Origin: Methylobrevis albus
Lineage (GTDB): Bacteria; Pseudomonadota; Alphaproteobacteria; Rhizobiales; Pleomorphomonadaceae
Assembly: GCF_015904235.1 (NCBI RefSeq)
Contig: NZ_JADZLT010000048.1
Coordinates: 1 to 64,000 of the forward strand
Length of the DNA stretch: 64,000 nucleotides
Reading direction: 5' to 3'
A program made the translations under genes and the position numbers. The notes under the pieces are model-generated. The model had not been told where the DNA came from, ran no database searches, and saw only the letters and a list, made by a program, of their open reading frames with translations. Positions 1-10,023 of the stretch are shown here, piece by piece (within the stretch, counting starts at the first letter, position 1; each line of letters starts with the position of its first letter).

Positions 1-1191
<1,191 letters not shown>

Positions 1192-1472
1192 CGTCTCGTC
1201 TCTTTCCGAAGTGTCGCAAAATTCCGGGTAACCGGACCAGCCGGCGGGTCGAATAGTTTGTTTCACGCCGCGGTTCAAGTCCCCAGCGCCGATTCCGGCG
1301 CGGGGTGGCGTGCGTCGCAAGTCCGTTGCCCGGGGGTGCTCCCGGCGGCCCATGTGGGGTGGCCGACATGAAACGGCGAGGATGACGCCAGCATGACAGC
1401 CCTGCGGCCGCGCCGCGGCGAGGCCGTCGGTCAGGCGCGGTGGAGGCGGCCGGGCAAGCGATGCGGAGGGCG

Positions 1473-1546
1473 TGGAGCGGGTAGCGGGAATCGAACCCGC
1501 GTATTCAGCTTGGAAGGCTGCTGCTCTACCATTGAGCTATACCCGC
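1473..1546 (-). tRNA. tRNA-Gly (anticodon TCC)
   Basis: Read on the minus strand, the acceptor arm GCGGGTA pairs perfectly with TACCCGC. The D-arm is intact, the anticodon loop CTTCCAA gives TCC (reads GGA), and the T-arm is GCGGG-TTCGATT-CCCGC. The 3' CCA is encoded at 1473-1475. The tRNA precedes tuf by about 280 bp on the same strand. Confidence 0.96.
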
Positions 1547-1826
1547 GACCGCACCGATCATAAGCGGCGCGCCGCCGTCTGGCGAGCCGGTTTCGCGCCG
1601 CCGCGCCCCGGCCGGCGCCGCTGCGGACCCTCGTGGATCCGCCGCATCGCCGATGGCGCCGGGTATTAGCATATGGCGGGGACGTTTCAAGTCCTCCGCG
1701 GCCGGCGCGCCGGAAAGCCGCCGTTCCGCCGGTCCCGCGCCCTTGGCGGGCGCGCGGCAGAGGCGTACAACATCGCCCCCGCAACCTGCCAGTCCTGGGA
1801 CCGACCAGCCCGGAAAGCGATACGAG

Positions 1827-3218
1827 ATGACGACGGAGCACGGCGCAATCACCGGCGCAGACCTCATTGCCTGGGGCTTCAAGCCCTCGCGGCGGTTCGG
1901 CGACCTGATCGCCGCCGCCAATGCGATGCGCAATGCCGGTGACGACGACGGCGCGATCCAGGCGCATCTCGCAAGCCTCGAGACCGCCGCCGCGCCGATC
2001 CCCATCCGCACCAACGCGATCCCATTCGGCGTCTTCCTCGACGCCGACGACGAGGCGGAGCAGGCGAACCGGGCCGCGGTGATCGCGCACATGGATGCGC
2101 TGATGCGCGTGCCGACGATCAAGGCCGGCGCGGTGATGCCCGACGCCTGCCCGTCCGGCGTGTCGCCCGGCACCATTCCCGTCGGCGGCGTCGTCGCCTG
2201 CGAGGACGCGATCCACCCCGGCTTTCATTCCTCCGACATCTGCTGCTCGGTGGCGATCACCACGCTGAAGCGCCACGACGACCCGAAGCGCGTGCTCGAC
2301 GTCGCGCAGCAACTGACCCACTTCGGCCCCGGGCGGCGCAAGGACATCGTGCCCGCGCCGCGCGACATCGCGGCGGCGTTTGCGGCGAACCCGTTCCTGC
2401 GCGACATCGACCCCGACGCGCAGTTCGCCACCCAGGGCGACGGCAACCACTTCCTGTTCGTCGGCACGCTGGGCAAGACCAGCGAGCGGGCCATCGTGAC
2501 GCATCACGGCAGCCGCGGCCCCGGCGCGATGCTCTACAAGCGCGGCATGGCGGCGGCGAAGCGGCACACCGGCATCGTCGCGCACCGCGTGCCGGAACAT
2601 CAATCCTGGCTGAAGGCCGATTCGGACGCCGGGCGGTCGTACTGGGAGGCGCTGCAGATCGTGCGGCGCTGGACCAAGGCAAGCCACTTCGCGATCCACG
2701 AGATGATCGCGCGCGCCCTCGGCAACCGCATCGAGGACCAGTTCTGGAACGAGCACAACTTCGTCTTCCAGCGCGCCGACGGCCTCTACTACCACGCCAA
2801 GGGGGCGACGCCGTCGTTCCGCGGCTGGTGGGGCGACGGGGCGAGCGACCAGCGCGACACCGAGCTGACGCTGATCCCGATGAACATGGCGGCGCCGATC
2901 CTGATCTGCGCGCCGGGCGACAACGCCGAAGCGCTCGACTTCGCGCCGCACGGCGCCGGGCGCAACATCGGGCGCAAAGCCTTCATGCGCGGCAACCCGG
3001 ACGCGCTGGCGCCGCCGCCCGGCATCGACCTGCGCTCCTATTGCGGCCGGCTCGACCCGTCGGAACTGCCCGCCGCCTACAAGGACCACCGGGCGGTGAT
3101 CCGCCAGATCGAGGCGTTCAAGCTCGCGCGCGTCGTTGACCGGATCGAGCCGCACGGCTGCATCATGGCGGGAGACTGGGAGGCCGACGCGCCGTGGCGC
3201 ACGGGCAAGCCGCGCTGA
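1827..3218 (+). CDS. rtcB: RtcB-family RNA ligase, divergent
   Basis: This 463-residue protein belongs to the RtcB 3'-phosphate RNA ligase family, which joins RNA 3'-phosphate or 2',3'-cyclic phosphate ends to 5'-OH ends using GTP and Mn2+. Family signatures are in order: DICCS at 137-141 (aligning with the metal-binding DxxC motif), a GDGNHF motif near 211, HHGSRG near 230, and HGAGR at 375-379, where the histidine is the guanylylated residue in characterised enzymes. The first motif reads DICCS rather than the usual DVGCG, so this is a side branch. The start was chosen at an ATG after a GGAAAG sequence; the frame is open upstream to 1653 but that part is low-complexity Ala/Pro/Arg. It lies between tRNA-Tyr and tRNA-Gly on the opposite strand. 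Function as tRNA or RNA repair is inferred from family and context. Confidence 0.85.
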   Translation: MTTEHGAITGADLIAWGFKPSRRFGDLIAAANAMRNAGDDDGAIQAHLASLETAAAPIPIRTNAIPFGVFLDADDEAEQANRAAVIAHMDALMRVPTIKAGAVMPDACPSGVSPGTIPVGGVVACEDAIHPGFHSSDICCSVAITTLKRHDDPKRVLDVAQQLTHFGPGRRKDIVPAPRDIAAAFAANPFLRDIDPDAQFATQGDGNHFLFVGTLGKTSERAIVTHHGSRGPGAMLYKRGMAAAKRHTGIVAHRVPEHQSWLKADSDAGRSYWEALQIVRRWTKASHFAIHEMIARALGNRIEDQFWNEHNFVFQRADGLYYHAKGATPSFRGWWGDGASDQRDTELTLIPMNMAAPILICAPGDNAEALDFAPHGAGRNIGRKAFMRGNPDALAPPPGIDLRSYCGRLDPSELPAAYKDHRAVIRQIEAFKLARVVDRIEPHGCIMAGDWEADAPWRTGKPR

Positions 3219-3277
3219 AGGCGGCGCCGGGCGGGCGGTGACGATCGGGCGTGTCGACTGGATAAAAAGGCGAGAGA

Positions 3278-3362
3278 TGGTGGGGGAAGTAGGACTCGAA
3301 CCTACGAAGGCGTAGCCAGCGGATTTACAGTCCGCCCCCTTTGCCGCTCGGGACATTCCCCC
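3278..3362 (-). tRNA. tRNA-Tyr (anticodon GTA)
   Basis: An 85-nt class II tRNA on the minus strand. The acceptor GGGGGAA pairs with TTCCCCC, the anticodon loop CTGTAAA gives GTA, there is a long variable arm, and the T-loop is TTCGAGT. CCA is encoded at 3278-3280. Confidence 0.96.
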
Positions 3363-3584
3363 ACGTCTCGCCCGGGGCGCACCTGAATGCGGGCCCGAGT
3401 TTGCCCGGCGAAACAATGCCCCGCCGGACGGGCGGTGTTATGGCGGGGGGTCGCCCCCCTGTCAACCCGTCCCCGGCGGCGATTTAGCTTTGCCTGCAAC
3501 CCTGTCCGGCCGATCCCGCCGGCCCCGCGCAACTTCCCCGCCGCGGCGCTTGGCAGCGGGCGCGGCGCACCGCTATATGGCGCG

Positions 3585-4394
3585 ATGACACAGGAAAACT
3601 CCCGCCCGCCCCGCGCCCGCCCCGGCCGCGCCGCGCCCCCGCAAGGCTTTCGCCCGCGCCCGAAGCGCGAGCGCACGGCCGGCGAAACGCTCTATCTCTA
3701 CGGCCTGCACACGGTCGAGCTCGCGCTGAAGAACCCGCGGCGGAAGGCGATCAAGCTGCTCGCGACACGCAATGCCGAGGCGCGTCTCGCCGAACGATTC
3801 CCCGAGGGCCTGCCGCTCGCCGCCGAGAACACCTCGCCGCCGGCTCTCGACAAGCTGCTCGGCTCCGACGCGGTGCACCAGGGCGTCGCGCTGGAGACCC
3901 GGCCGCTTGCCCCGCTCGGCTTTCGCGACCTGCCCGACGCGCGCCTCGTGCTGGCGCTCGACCAGATCACCGACCCGCACAACGTCGGCGCGATCCTGCG
4001 CACCGCGACCGCGCTCGGCGTCGACGCGGTGATGACGACCGCGCGGCACAGCCCGGCCGAATCCGGCGTGCTGGCAAAATCGGCGTCGGGCGCGCTCGAC
4101 CTGATGCCGATGATCGAGGTGCGCAACCTCGGCGACGCGCTGGATGAGATGAAGTCGGGCGGCTACATGGTGATCGGCCTCGACAGCGAGGGCCCGACCC
4201 CGCTCGAGGACGTCGCGATCACGGCGCCGGTGGTGCTGGTGCTGGGTGCCGAGGGCAAGGGCCTGCGCCAGCGCACGGCGCAGCTCTGCGACGCGCTCGC
4301 CCGGCTCGACATGCCCGGCCCGATCAAGAGCCTCAACGTCTCCAACGCCTGCGCCCTGTCGCTCTACGTGGTGCGCACCGCGCTGAACCGCTGA
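3585..4394 (+). CDS. rlmB: 23S rRNA (guanosine-2'-O-)-methyltransferase RlmB-like
   Basis: SpoU/TrmH-superfamily (SPOUT) methyltransferase of 269 residues, predicted to 2'-O-methylate a guanosine of 23S rRNA (Gm2251 in E. coli) using S-adenosylmethionine. The three SPOUT knot motifs are present: motif 1 with N133 and R139 in DPHNVGAILRTA, motif 2 GAEGKGL at 221-227, and motif 3 SLNVSNA at 249-255. Residues 38-105 form the small substrate-binding domain (YLYGLHTV). The first 30 residues are basic and proline-rich, so the true start could be slightly later. The ATG at 3585 was chosen because the upstream open frame runs through the tRNA-Tyr spacer. tRNA-Thr follows 91 bp downstream. Assignment to RlmB rather than another TrmH paralogue rests on domain layout. 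Confidence 0.9.
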   Translation: MTQENSRPPRARPGRAAPPQGFRPRPKRERTAGETLYLYGLHTVELALKNPRRKAIKLLATRNAEARLAERFPEGLPLAAENTSPPALDKLLGSDAVHQGVALETRPLAPLGFRDLPDARLVLALDQITDPHNVGAILRTATALGVDAVMTTARHSPAESGVLAKSASGALDLMPMIEVRNLGDALDEMKSGGYMVIGLDSEGPTPLEDVAITAPVVLVLGAEGKGLRQRTAQLCDALARLDMPGPIKSLNVSNACALSLYVVRTALNR

Positions 4395-4485
4395 CCCGGG
4401 CGGGGCGTCAGCCGGCGGGCGGGGCCCCGCGGACCGGCAAAACCGCGTTGAAATTCCACCGCCAAAACGCTAATCCCACCACCGG

Positions 4486-4560
<75 letters not shown>

Positions 4561-4623
4561 TTTTTTGTCAGAACAGAATTTCCAGTAGACCGTCAAATGT
4601 TCTTTCATTGACATCACTTTTCA

Positions 4624-7600
4624 CTACTTTATTGATTTTCTACGCTTTCTCTTAGCTTTCATCGATCCACTGATCTGTTGACGAACCGTGAGATCCAAAT
4701 ATTCTAGTGACTGGTTGGACCGCCTTTCAATTTCCCGAGCCGCAATAGCGACATCTTCAGCGGGTAGAAAGTGGCCATTAATCCAATCAACAATGTAGCT
4801 TCGAACATAAGGCAAGGAATTTCTTTGCACCAAAGCCAATACGATGGCCCAATCGTTTGTCCTGTAGCGAATAAGGCATCGCAATAGAATGCTTGTTGCC
4901 TTCATGCAGTAAAGATCCGCGTGACCTTTTTTTCTCCAAATTCTATTCATCACCTCTGTTGCAACGGCGATGTGCGATCTTATTTCAGCATTTTGGGTCC
5001 CGATAAAATTTGCGACATCTTTAAAGCTACTGAGGTCTCGCTCGTAGCCCTCATCAAAAATTGCCAGTATAACATCTGCGTCTAAAGCTAAATGCTCATG
5101 TCGTCGAGAGGCAAGTTTCGCCACGAGTTCGGCATAGCGTCGATGATCGATCATTCCTCTGTCGAATGCGAATGAGAAGACAGCCTGCAGCCAAACGCCC
5201 CTTACGCCGCATGAGACTGATGCGAGTTGGCGATAGTGCATGTCTTCTGAAACAAGGATGTAATTTTCCCCTGCCAAATTGGCTGAATCTAAAACGTGAC
5301 CGCCGAACACTTTTGCAATCAGAGCCGCAACGTCTGTGGGTTCGTCTGGAGCAATGACCGGGCAAACACTACATTTTGACTCGATTTTCCTGATCTGATC
5401 GACAATGTAATCGCGCCGTACACATCGATCTTCTGCCGTCTGTTCTTCACGAAAAAATTTTCCATTGTGCCATGTTAGCGAAACTGACTGTCTATTATTT
5501 GCATCATATTCATCCCGAAGATTTTTAATCTCGTCGATAGTTGTTTGGGGAATTACCAGCAATCCAAAAACAGATTCAAGCACATCAAATGCGTCCATGG
5601 TCGCCAAAGTCCAAGCCGTGTAGGTATCGACTACCGCGCCGGAGTATTGACGGGCATAGAGCAACTTAGTTGCTGCGAACCGCTCATGCTCGGTGCCGGT
5701 GCAGGATCGGATATTGAAATCAAGAAATCGCAAGTAGTCTGCGAACTGTATATCGTCGCGGGAACTGTTTGCGACAACGAATTTTATTGGAATATTATTT
5801 ACTAGGTAGAGATCGGCAAGCCGTCGGTTACCTTCCGCCACTCGGCGAACTTGATCGAGCGCTGGTTGAATGTCACCGTCTTGGAATGGAATTGCATAGA
5901 ACCCCTTCGCGTTCGGGAACCGGCTTTCAAAGTTGTCAATAACGTCGTGGAGGGCGTGAAGATACTTATGTTTGATCTCGGCGACGCACCACCGTCGCGT
6001 ACCGCCGTGCCCGAGGGGCATCTCGAATTCGTCACCGACTCGAAGATTCAGCGCTGCTTTCGCCAGTAGATGAGAGGGGCTCAAAATATCATCCGCCGGA
6101 CGATCCACCCCATCCTCGATAAGAAAAGCGTGACGCTCTTGCCGATCGCTCTCGAGACGAACCCACGTATCAACAGCTACAGCATCCACCAAAGGAATAA
6201 GGTCCTCCTCGGGATCGACCATAATTAACCCAAAATATCGAAGGACGACCCTATGATCATTTCGTGCTGATTGGAGAACTTTATAAGCAAACTCGAGCGC
6301 CTGAGAGCCCCTGCCAATCATCCTCATGACCTGAGCCAAATACATCTTTTGACTGGGCGTTCCTTTGACCGTCTCCAGATCAATATCATCGACAATTGCC
6401 TTCATCTCGTCTCCGCGGTCAAGGCGGTGAAGAACCGAGAATAAGGCAATAAAACTTTCGAGATCGGGCTGAACCGTTGCAGCCTCCCGCAACGCGATTT
6501 CTGCTTCGGGCAGAGCACCGCGATTGAAGTGGAGTAGGCCTTTAGCTTGCAGGAAATAAGGCAAATTTGCCACTGCCGGGGGCAGGCGCTTGAAGAAGGA
6601 AAGCGCACGCTGACGAATTGGACTGTCATTGACGAAGGCACGCGCAAGCATTCGCAATTCGCTGCTGTCGTGATCTTCTGCAATTTTGCCTGCCAGCAAA
6701 TTGACGACGATTGCGGCATCACCTCGGCAGTGGGCGTGATGCGCCACCATCAATCGATCAGCCATGTGACTGTTTTCATCAATTAATCCTAGCGCCGCTT
6801 CAAATGCGGCGTCGGCAATATCCTCCATCTTGTCCCGTCGCGCGAAGTCCGCGACCACGATGCTCGCCCGGGCATCATTCGCCGCCGCATCTGCTACCGC
6901 GGCGATCTCACTCCTGCGCTTTTCCGGATCGTCGACACGGATTTTGATCGCCGCGAGCTCGGCAGTTGCCGTTATAATCGGCATCTCAGTCGCAGGGATA
7001 AGAGGCACATTATTCGCGAAAAGTTCTACAACCTCAGTCCAGTTGGCTCGTTCCGCGTGAAAGCGAAACTTCAAAACTACGCTATCATGAGTAACGGGTA
7101 GTCTCGGGAGGAGCTCGCTCGCCAACGCATCGTCGCCCGCTTCGATAGCGACGACGGTTGCCCGTATAAGTAAATCTGCGTCAGCGGGAGCAAGAGCGAT
7201 ACCTTGGCGGGCGACATCACGCGCCTCAGAAAACTCATCAAGTGCAGCCAGGCCGACGATAACATTTCCGCACAGCGCAATGTCTTCTGGCCGCAGCGGG
7301 CCGTCACTCACACGCTCGCGATCCCATTGGGATTTGAGCGTCACAGTGGCCGCCCTTAACCGCTGCCGCTCCGTCATATGTAGGACGCGCATCTGCAGGA
7401 AGCTGGAGCTTGTCAAAATTTCATCGAAATCTGCCTCAGCTGCAAATTGCACAGCAGTGGGTTCGGACGGATAGTCGGCAACGAGTCGCCGGGCATGACC
7501 CCACCAAGTTCCAGATGCCCCGCGACGCCTGACGAAGTCGACCCATGCAATTTGCACGGACGCGGTTTGACGCAGTTGTTCCGGCACCAGCCCGAGAGGA

Positions 7601-8604
7601 TCGGTTATTGTCATGTCGAACCGGGCCGCTTGAACGAGATAGCCAGCAAGCCACTCGTTCGCCGGATCGATCTCAAGTTGTGACTTGCCGAACGCTATCA
7701 GTTGTTGCCAGTCGCCACGCAGGAGAAGACCAAACGCCTTATTGGCGATCGCCTTCGGCTCATCCTGGGCGTGCTCGTACGAAGAAAGTAACATTTCGGC
7801 TGCTTTCTTGTCCTCATTGAGGGCCATCAAGCAGTGACCAATGTTCGCCTTGATGCGAAACAAGATGCGGCCGGATGCGCTAGCTTCAATGCGAGCTAAC
7901 AGCCTCTCCAAAAGAGGCATAGCGGTCAGCGTCTTGCCGGCATCGTTTAGCTGACGGTACTCGTCAATCTCCGCATCTAAATGCGCTTCGAGAGCGCTAA
8001 CTTCGATGGTGCCATCTCCAGGCCGGTTAGCGTACCGCCTGTCACTATGGGCAATCATCTCTATAACTGTAGAAAATCCAACGGCGACGCTCGAAGAAAT
8101 CGATTTGGTCTCTGCTAATATTTCTTCCCCAAACATTGTGAAAGTTGGATCAAATTCTTTGCGCGCTGCGGCGTATTCGCTAATTCTCTCCTCCAGTGTG
8201 TTCCAGCCCCACACTGAAACACGCATTCTCTTGCCTTCTGTCGCAAGCTCGCTCGTGATCAATCGCGCAAGCTCTTGCATCACGACGTCATCCGGAGCGG
8301 TTGTAGTGATGTAAAATTCCCTAAGCATAGGCTTAAAGGTCAGCGCTTTTTTTACCTCACCAACAACTTCGTCTTTCGAAAGCGTATGCCCTTCTGTCTT
8401 AAGTTTACACTGAACTCCTACATGCCAATTCGTATCGCCGTCTCGTATGCCTGAAAGATCGACGCCGTTCTGCCTCTGCCCCCGTCGGCCGTTCCGTTGG
8501 ACGGAAGGATCATTGAGCAGACAGCGCCATAAGACGACTGAAGCTCGTTCAAAGGCCTGCTCATCGGCTGGCTTTGATATCTGCGTTGCAGCAAGTAGAG
8601 ACAT
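4624..8604 (-). CDS. Large predicted conflict protein: PD-(D/E)XK nuclease, TPR core, GreA/B-C-like segment, PIN domain
   Basis: A 1326-residue protein encoded in DNA clearly richer in A+T than its neighbours. Residues 1-165 resemble Mrr-like restriction endonucleases: GRRGQRQNGVDL at 39-50 supplies the acidic residue D49, and GVQCK at 63-67 supplies the QxK motif. Residues about 205-830 are helical, with repeated TPR-like hairpins. Residues about 845-905 (LRVGDEFEMPL and following) look like the C-terminal domain of GreA/GreB. Residues about 985-1135 fit a PIN nuclease: D in VVDTYT, E in TIDEIKNL, D in VLDSANL and D in VSEDMHY. The last 190 residues are helical and end in a lysine/arginine-rich tail. 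I recall a Pfam family named PIN-TPR-GreABC with this layout. A role in phage defence or another biological conflict is inferred, not shown. No partner gene is visible on either side. Confidence 0.7.
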   Translation of the reverse strand: MSLLAATQISKPADEQAFERASVVLWRCLLNDPSVQRNGRRGQRQNGVDLSGIRDGDTNWHVGVQCKLKTEGHTLSKDEVVGEVKKALTFKPMLREFYITTTAPDDVVMQELARLITSELATEGKRMRVSVWGWNTLEERISEYAAARKEFDPTFTMFGEEILAETKSISSSVAVGFSTVIEMIAHSDRRYANRPGDGTIEVSALEAHLDAEIDEYRQLNDAGKTLTAMPLLERLLARIEASASGRILFRIKANIGHCLMALNEDKKAAEMLLSSYEHAQDEPKAIANKAFGLLLRGDWQQLIAFGKSQLEIDPANEWLAGYLVQAARFDMTITDPLGLVPEQLRQTASVQIAWVDFVRRRGASGTWWGHARRLVADYPSEPTAVQFAAEADFDEILTSSSFLQMRVLHMTERQRLRAATVTLKSQWDRERVSDGPLRPEDIALCGNVIVGLAALDEFSEARDVARQGIALAPADADLLIRATVVAIEAGDDALASELLPRLPVTHDSVVLKFRFHAERANWTEVVELFANNVPLIPATEMPIITATAELAAIKIRVDDPEKRRSEIAAVADAAANDARASIVVADFARRDKMEDIADAAFEAALGLIDENSHMADRLMVAHHAHCRGDAAIVVNLLAGKIAEDHDSSELRMLARAFVNDSPIRQRALSFFKRLPPAVANLPYFLQAKGLLHFNRGALPEAEIALREAATVQPDLESFIALFSVLHRLDRGDEMKAIVDDIDLETVKGTPSQKMYLAQVMRMIGRGSQALEFAYKVLQSARNDHRVVLRYFGLIMVDPEEDLIPLVDAVAVDTWVRLESDRQERHAFLIEDGVDRPADDILSPSHLLAKAALNLRVGDEFEMPLGHGGTRRWCVAEIKHKYLHALHDVIDNFESRFPNAKGFYAIPFQDGDIQPALDQVRRVAEGNRRLADLYLVNNIPIKFVVANSSRDDIQFADYLRFLDFNIRSCTGTEHERFAATKLLYARQYSGAVVDTYTAWTLATMDAFDVLESVFGLLVIPQTTIDEIKNLRDEYDANNRQSVSLTWHNGKFFREEQTAEDRCVRRDYIVDQIRKIESKCSVCPVIAPDEPTDVAALIAKVFGGHVLDSANLAGENYILVSEDMHYRQLASVSCGVRGVWLQAVFSFAFDRGMIDHRRYAELVAKLASRRHEHLALDADVILAIFDEGYERDLSSFKDVANFIGTQNAEIRSHIAVATEVMNRIWRKKGHADLYCMKATSILLRCLIRYRTNDWAIVLALVQRNSLPYVRSYIVDWINGHFLPAEDVAIAAREIERRSNQSLEYLDLTVRQQISGSMKAKRKRRKSIK

Positions 8605-8771
8605 TGGAACTTACATCGAAGCGATTCGCGCCTTTGCGCACTCAGAACACCTTACCATCTGATGTGGCCAGCATATCGCAGATTGGGCTCAGGCATTGAG
8701 GAGATACCGGAACCCTTGAAGTTGCAGTGGGCTCTAGAATCGCGTTCAGTCCGGCCATTTCAGTCCCTACC

Positions 8772-9965
8772 TCACCTGCACTCATTCCGCGCCCACTCCC
8801 CCAGCGCCACCTTGAACCTCGCCCCATACGGGTGCTCCAGCCGCAGCACGTTCTCCCCGGCGGTCTGGTAGGTGCGGCCCTGGACGCAGAGGCGGTCGCG
8901 GGTCCATTGGTGGCAGGAGGAGCACTGGGCGTCCCAGTATTCGCGCGGCAGGCCCTCGACCGGGCTGTAGAGCGGCTTGCCCTCGATGAGCTGGCTGAGG
9001 CTCATGCCGTCGATGGTCGGGTCGCCGAAGAGGACCGGGGCGTCGAAGAATACCGGGCCGCTGCCCGCAAGGCCCGGGACGCTGGCGGCGGGGTCGGTCG
9101 CGGCGGCGCGGGTCTCGCCCGCCGGCGGGGTGTCGGCGCCCGGGGGATTGGCACCGGGGAGTGCGGCGGCGACGCGGTCGGCGGCGTCGGCGGGGTTCAG
9201 CACGATTTCGCCGGTGAGCGAGGCGTTGATCCACGGGCGCTGGGCGCCGCCGGTGGCGCGGTAGACGTCGCCGGTGACGCGGGTCATCACCGTGGTGAGC
9301 GGGGTGTTCGCCGCGGCGAGATGGTCGACGAGGGCGGCGGAGAACGGCGAGTTGGCGCCGGCGCCATCGAAGGCGACCGCGTCGGGGCTGGTGGCAAACG
9401 CGATCAGCGTGTCGGTGCCGGCGCCCTCGACGCGGATCTCGGCAAGGCCGCTCTGCGCGGGCAAGGCGCTGCGCTCGGCGAAGGCGGCGGCGAGCGGATT
9501 GTCGCGGCAGGCGTCGAGGAAGACGAGGCGGACGCCGGTGTCGCGCGACATCTGCCGGAGCACGAAGTCGACCGCCACGGTCTCGAAATCGAGCGAGATG
9601 TCGTCCTCGAGGGCGGCGTCGACGGGGACGAGGTAGTTGGCGCCGCCCGCCTGCATGCCGTGGCCGGCATAGAAGAACAGCGCGACGTCGGCGCCGCGCA
9701 CCGAGGTGGCGTAGTCGGCGATCATCGCCTGGGTCTCGGCCTTGGTGAGGTCGAAGCCGGCGATCACCTCGAAATCGAGCCCCGTCAGCACGTCGCGGAT
9801 CGCCTCGCCGTCGCGCACCGCGTTGACGAGCGGCGGGGCGTTGACGTAGGCGCCGTTGGCGAGCACCAGCGCGACGCGGCGGTCGGCATGCGCCGCGGCG
9901 CCGGCGGCGGCGAGGATCAGGGCGGCGAGCGCGAGCCGCCCGAGCAGTCTTGCCATCACATGCAT
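8772..9965 (-). CDS. Secreted caspase-like (peptidase C14) protein with C-terminal CxxCH segment
   Basis: Bacterial caspase-fold (metacaspase-type) protein of 397 residues. Residues 1-27 form a Sec signal peptide (LALAALILAAAGAAAHA), so it is probably periplasmic. The p20-like domain begins with RVALVLANGAY. The catalytic dyad is H102 in YAGHGMQ and C153 in FLDACRDNP, both intact. Residues 262-305 are a Pro/Ala/Gly linker. The C-terminal domain (about 306-397) contains CSSCH at 348-352, a sequence that matches the covalent haem-c attachment motif; C360 and C396 are also present. Several in-frame starts (9977, 9974, 9965, 9956) are possible; 9965 follows a GGGA sequence. It is co-directional with the YceI-OmpA gene 58 bp upstream. 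Its substrate is unknown. Confidence 0.82.
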   Translation of the reverse strand: MHVMARLLGRLALAALILAAAGAAAHADRRVALVLANGAYVNAPPLVNAVRDGEAIRDVLTGLDFEVIAGFDLTKAETQAMIADYATSVRGADVALFFYAGHGMQAGGANYLVPVDAALEDDISLDFETVAVDFVLRQMSRDTGVRLVFLDACRDNPLAAAFAERSALPAQSGLAEIRVEGAGTDTLIAFATSPDAVAFDGAGANSPFSAALVDHLAAANTPLTTVMTRVTGDVYRATGGAQRPWINASLTGEIVLNPADAADRVAAALPGANPPGADTPPAGETRAAATDPAASVPGLAGSGPVFFDAPVLFGDPTIDGMSLSQLIEGKPLYSPVEGLPREYWDAQCSSCHQWTRDRLCVQGRTYQTAGENVLRLEHPYGARFKVALGEWARNECR

Positions 9966-10023
9966 CGGTCCCATCATCCTCGTCGGCCGCCTTCTGGCGG
10001 GGAGCCTCGGCCCGTTTCGATCG

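Noticed and set aside
1692..1826. Riboswitch or operator upstream of the RtcB-like gene
   Set aside because: The stretch is GC-rich with no clear conserved fold; a cobalamin-like box was looked for and not convincingly found.
8600..8770. Right attachment site of a tRNA-Thr integrative element
   Set aside because: No copy of the tRNA 3' end was found here and no integrase is present.
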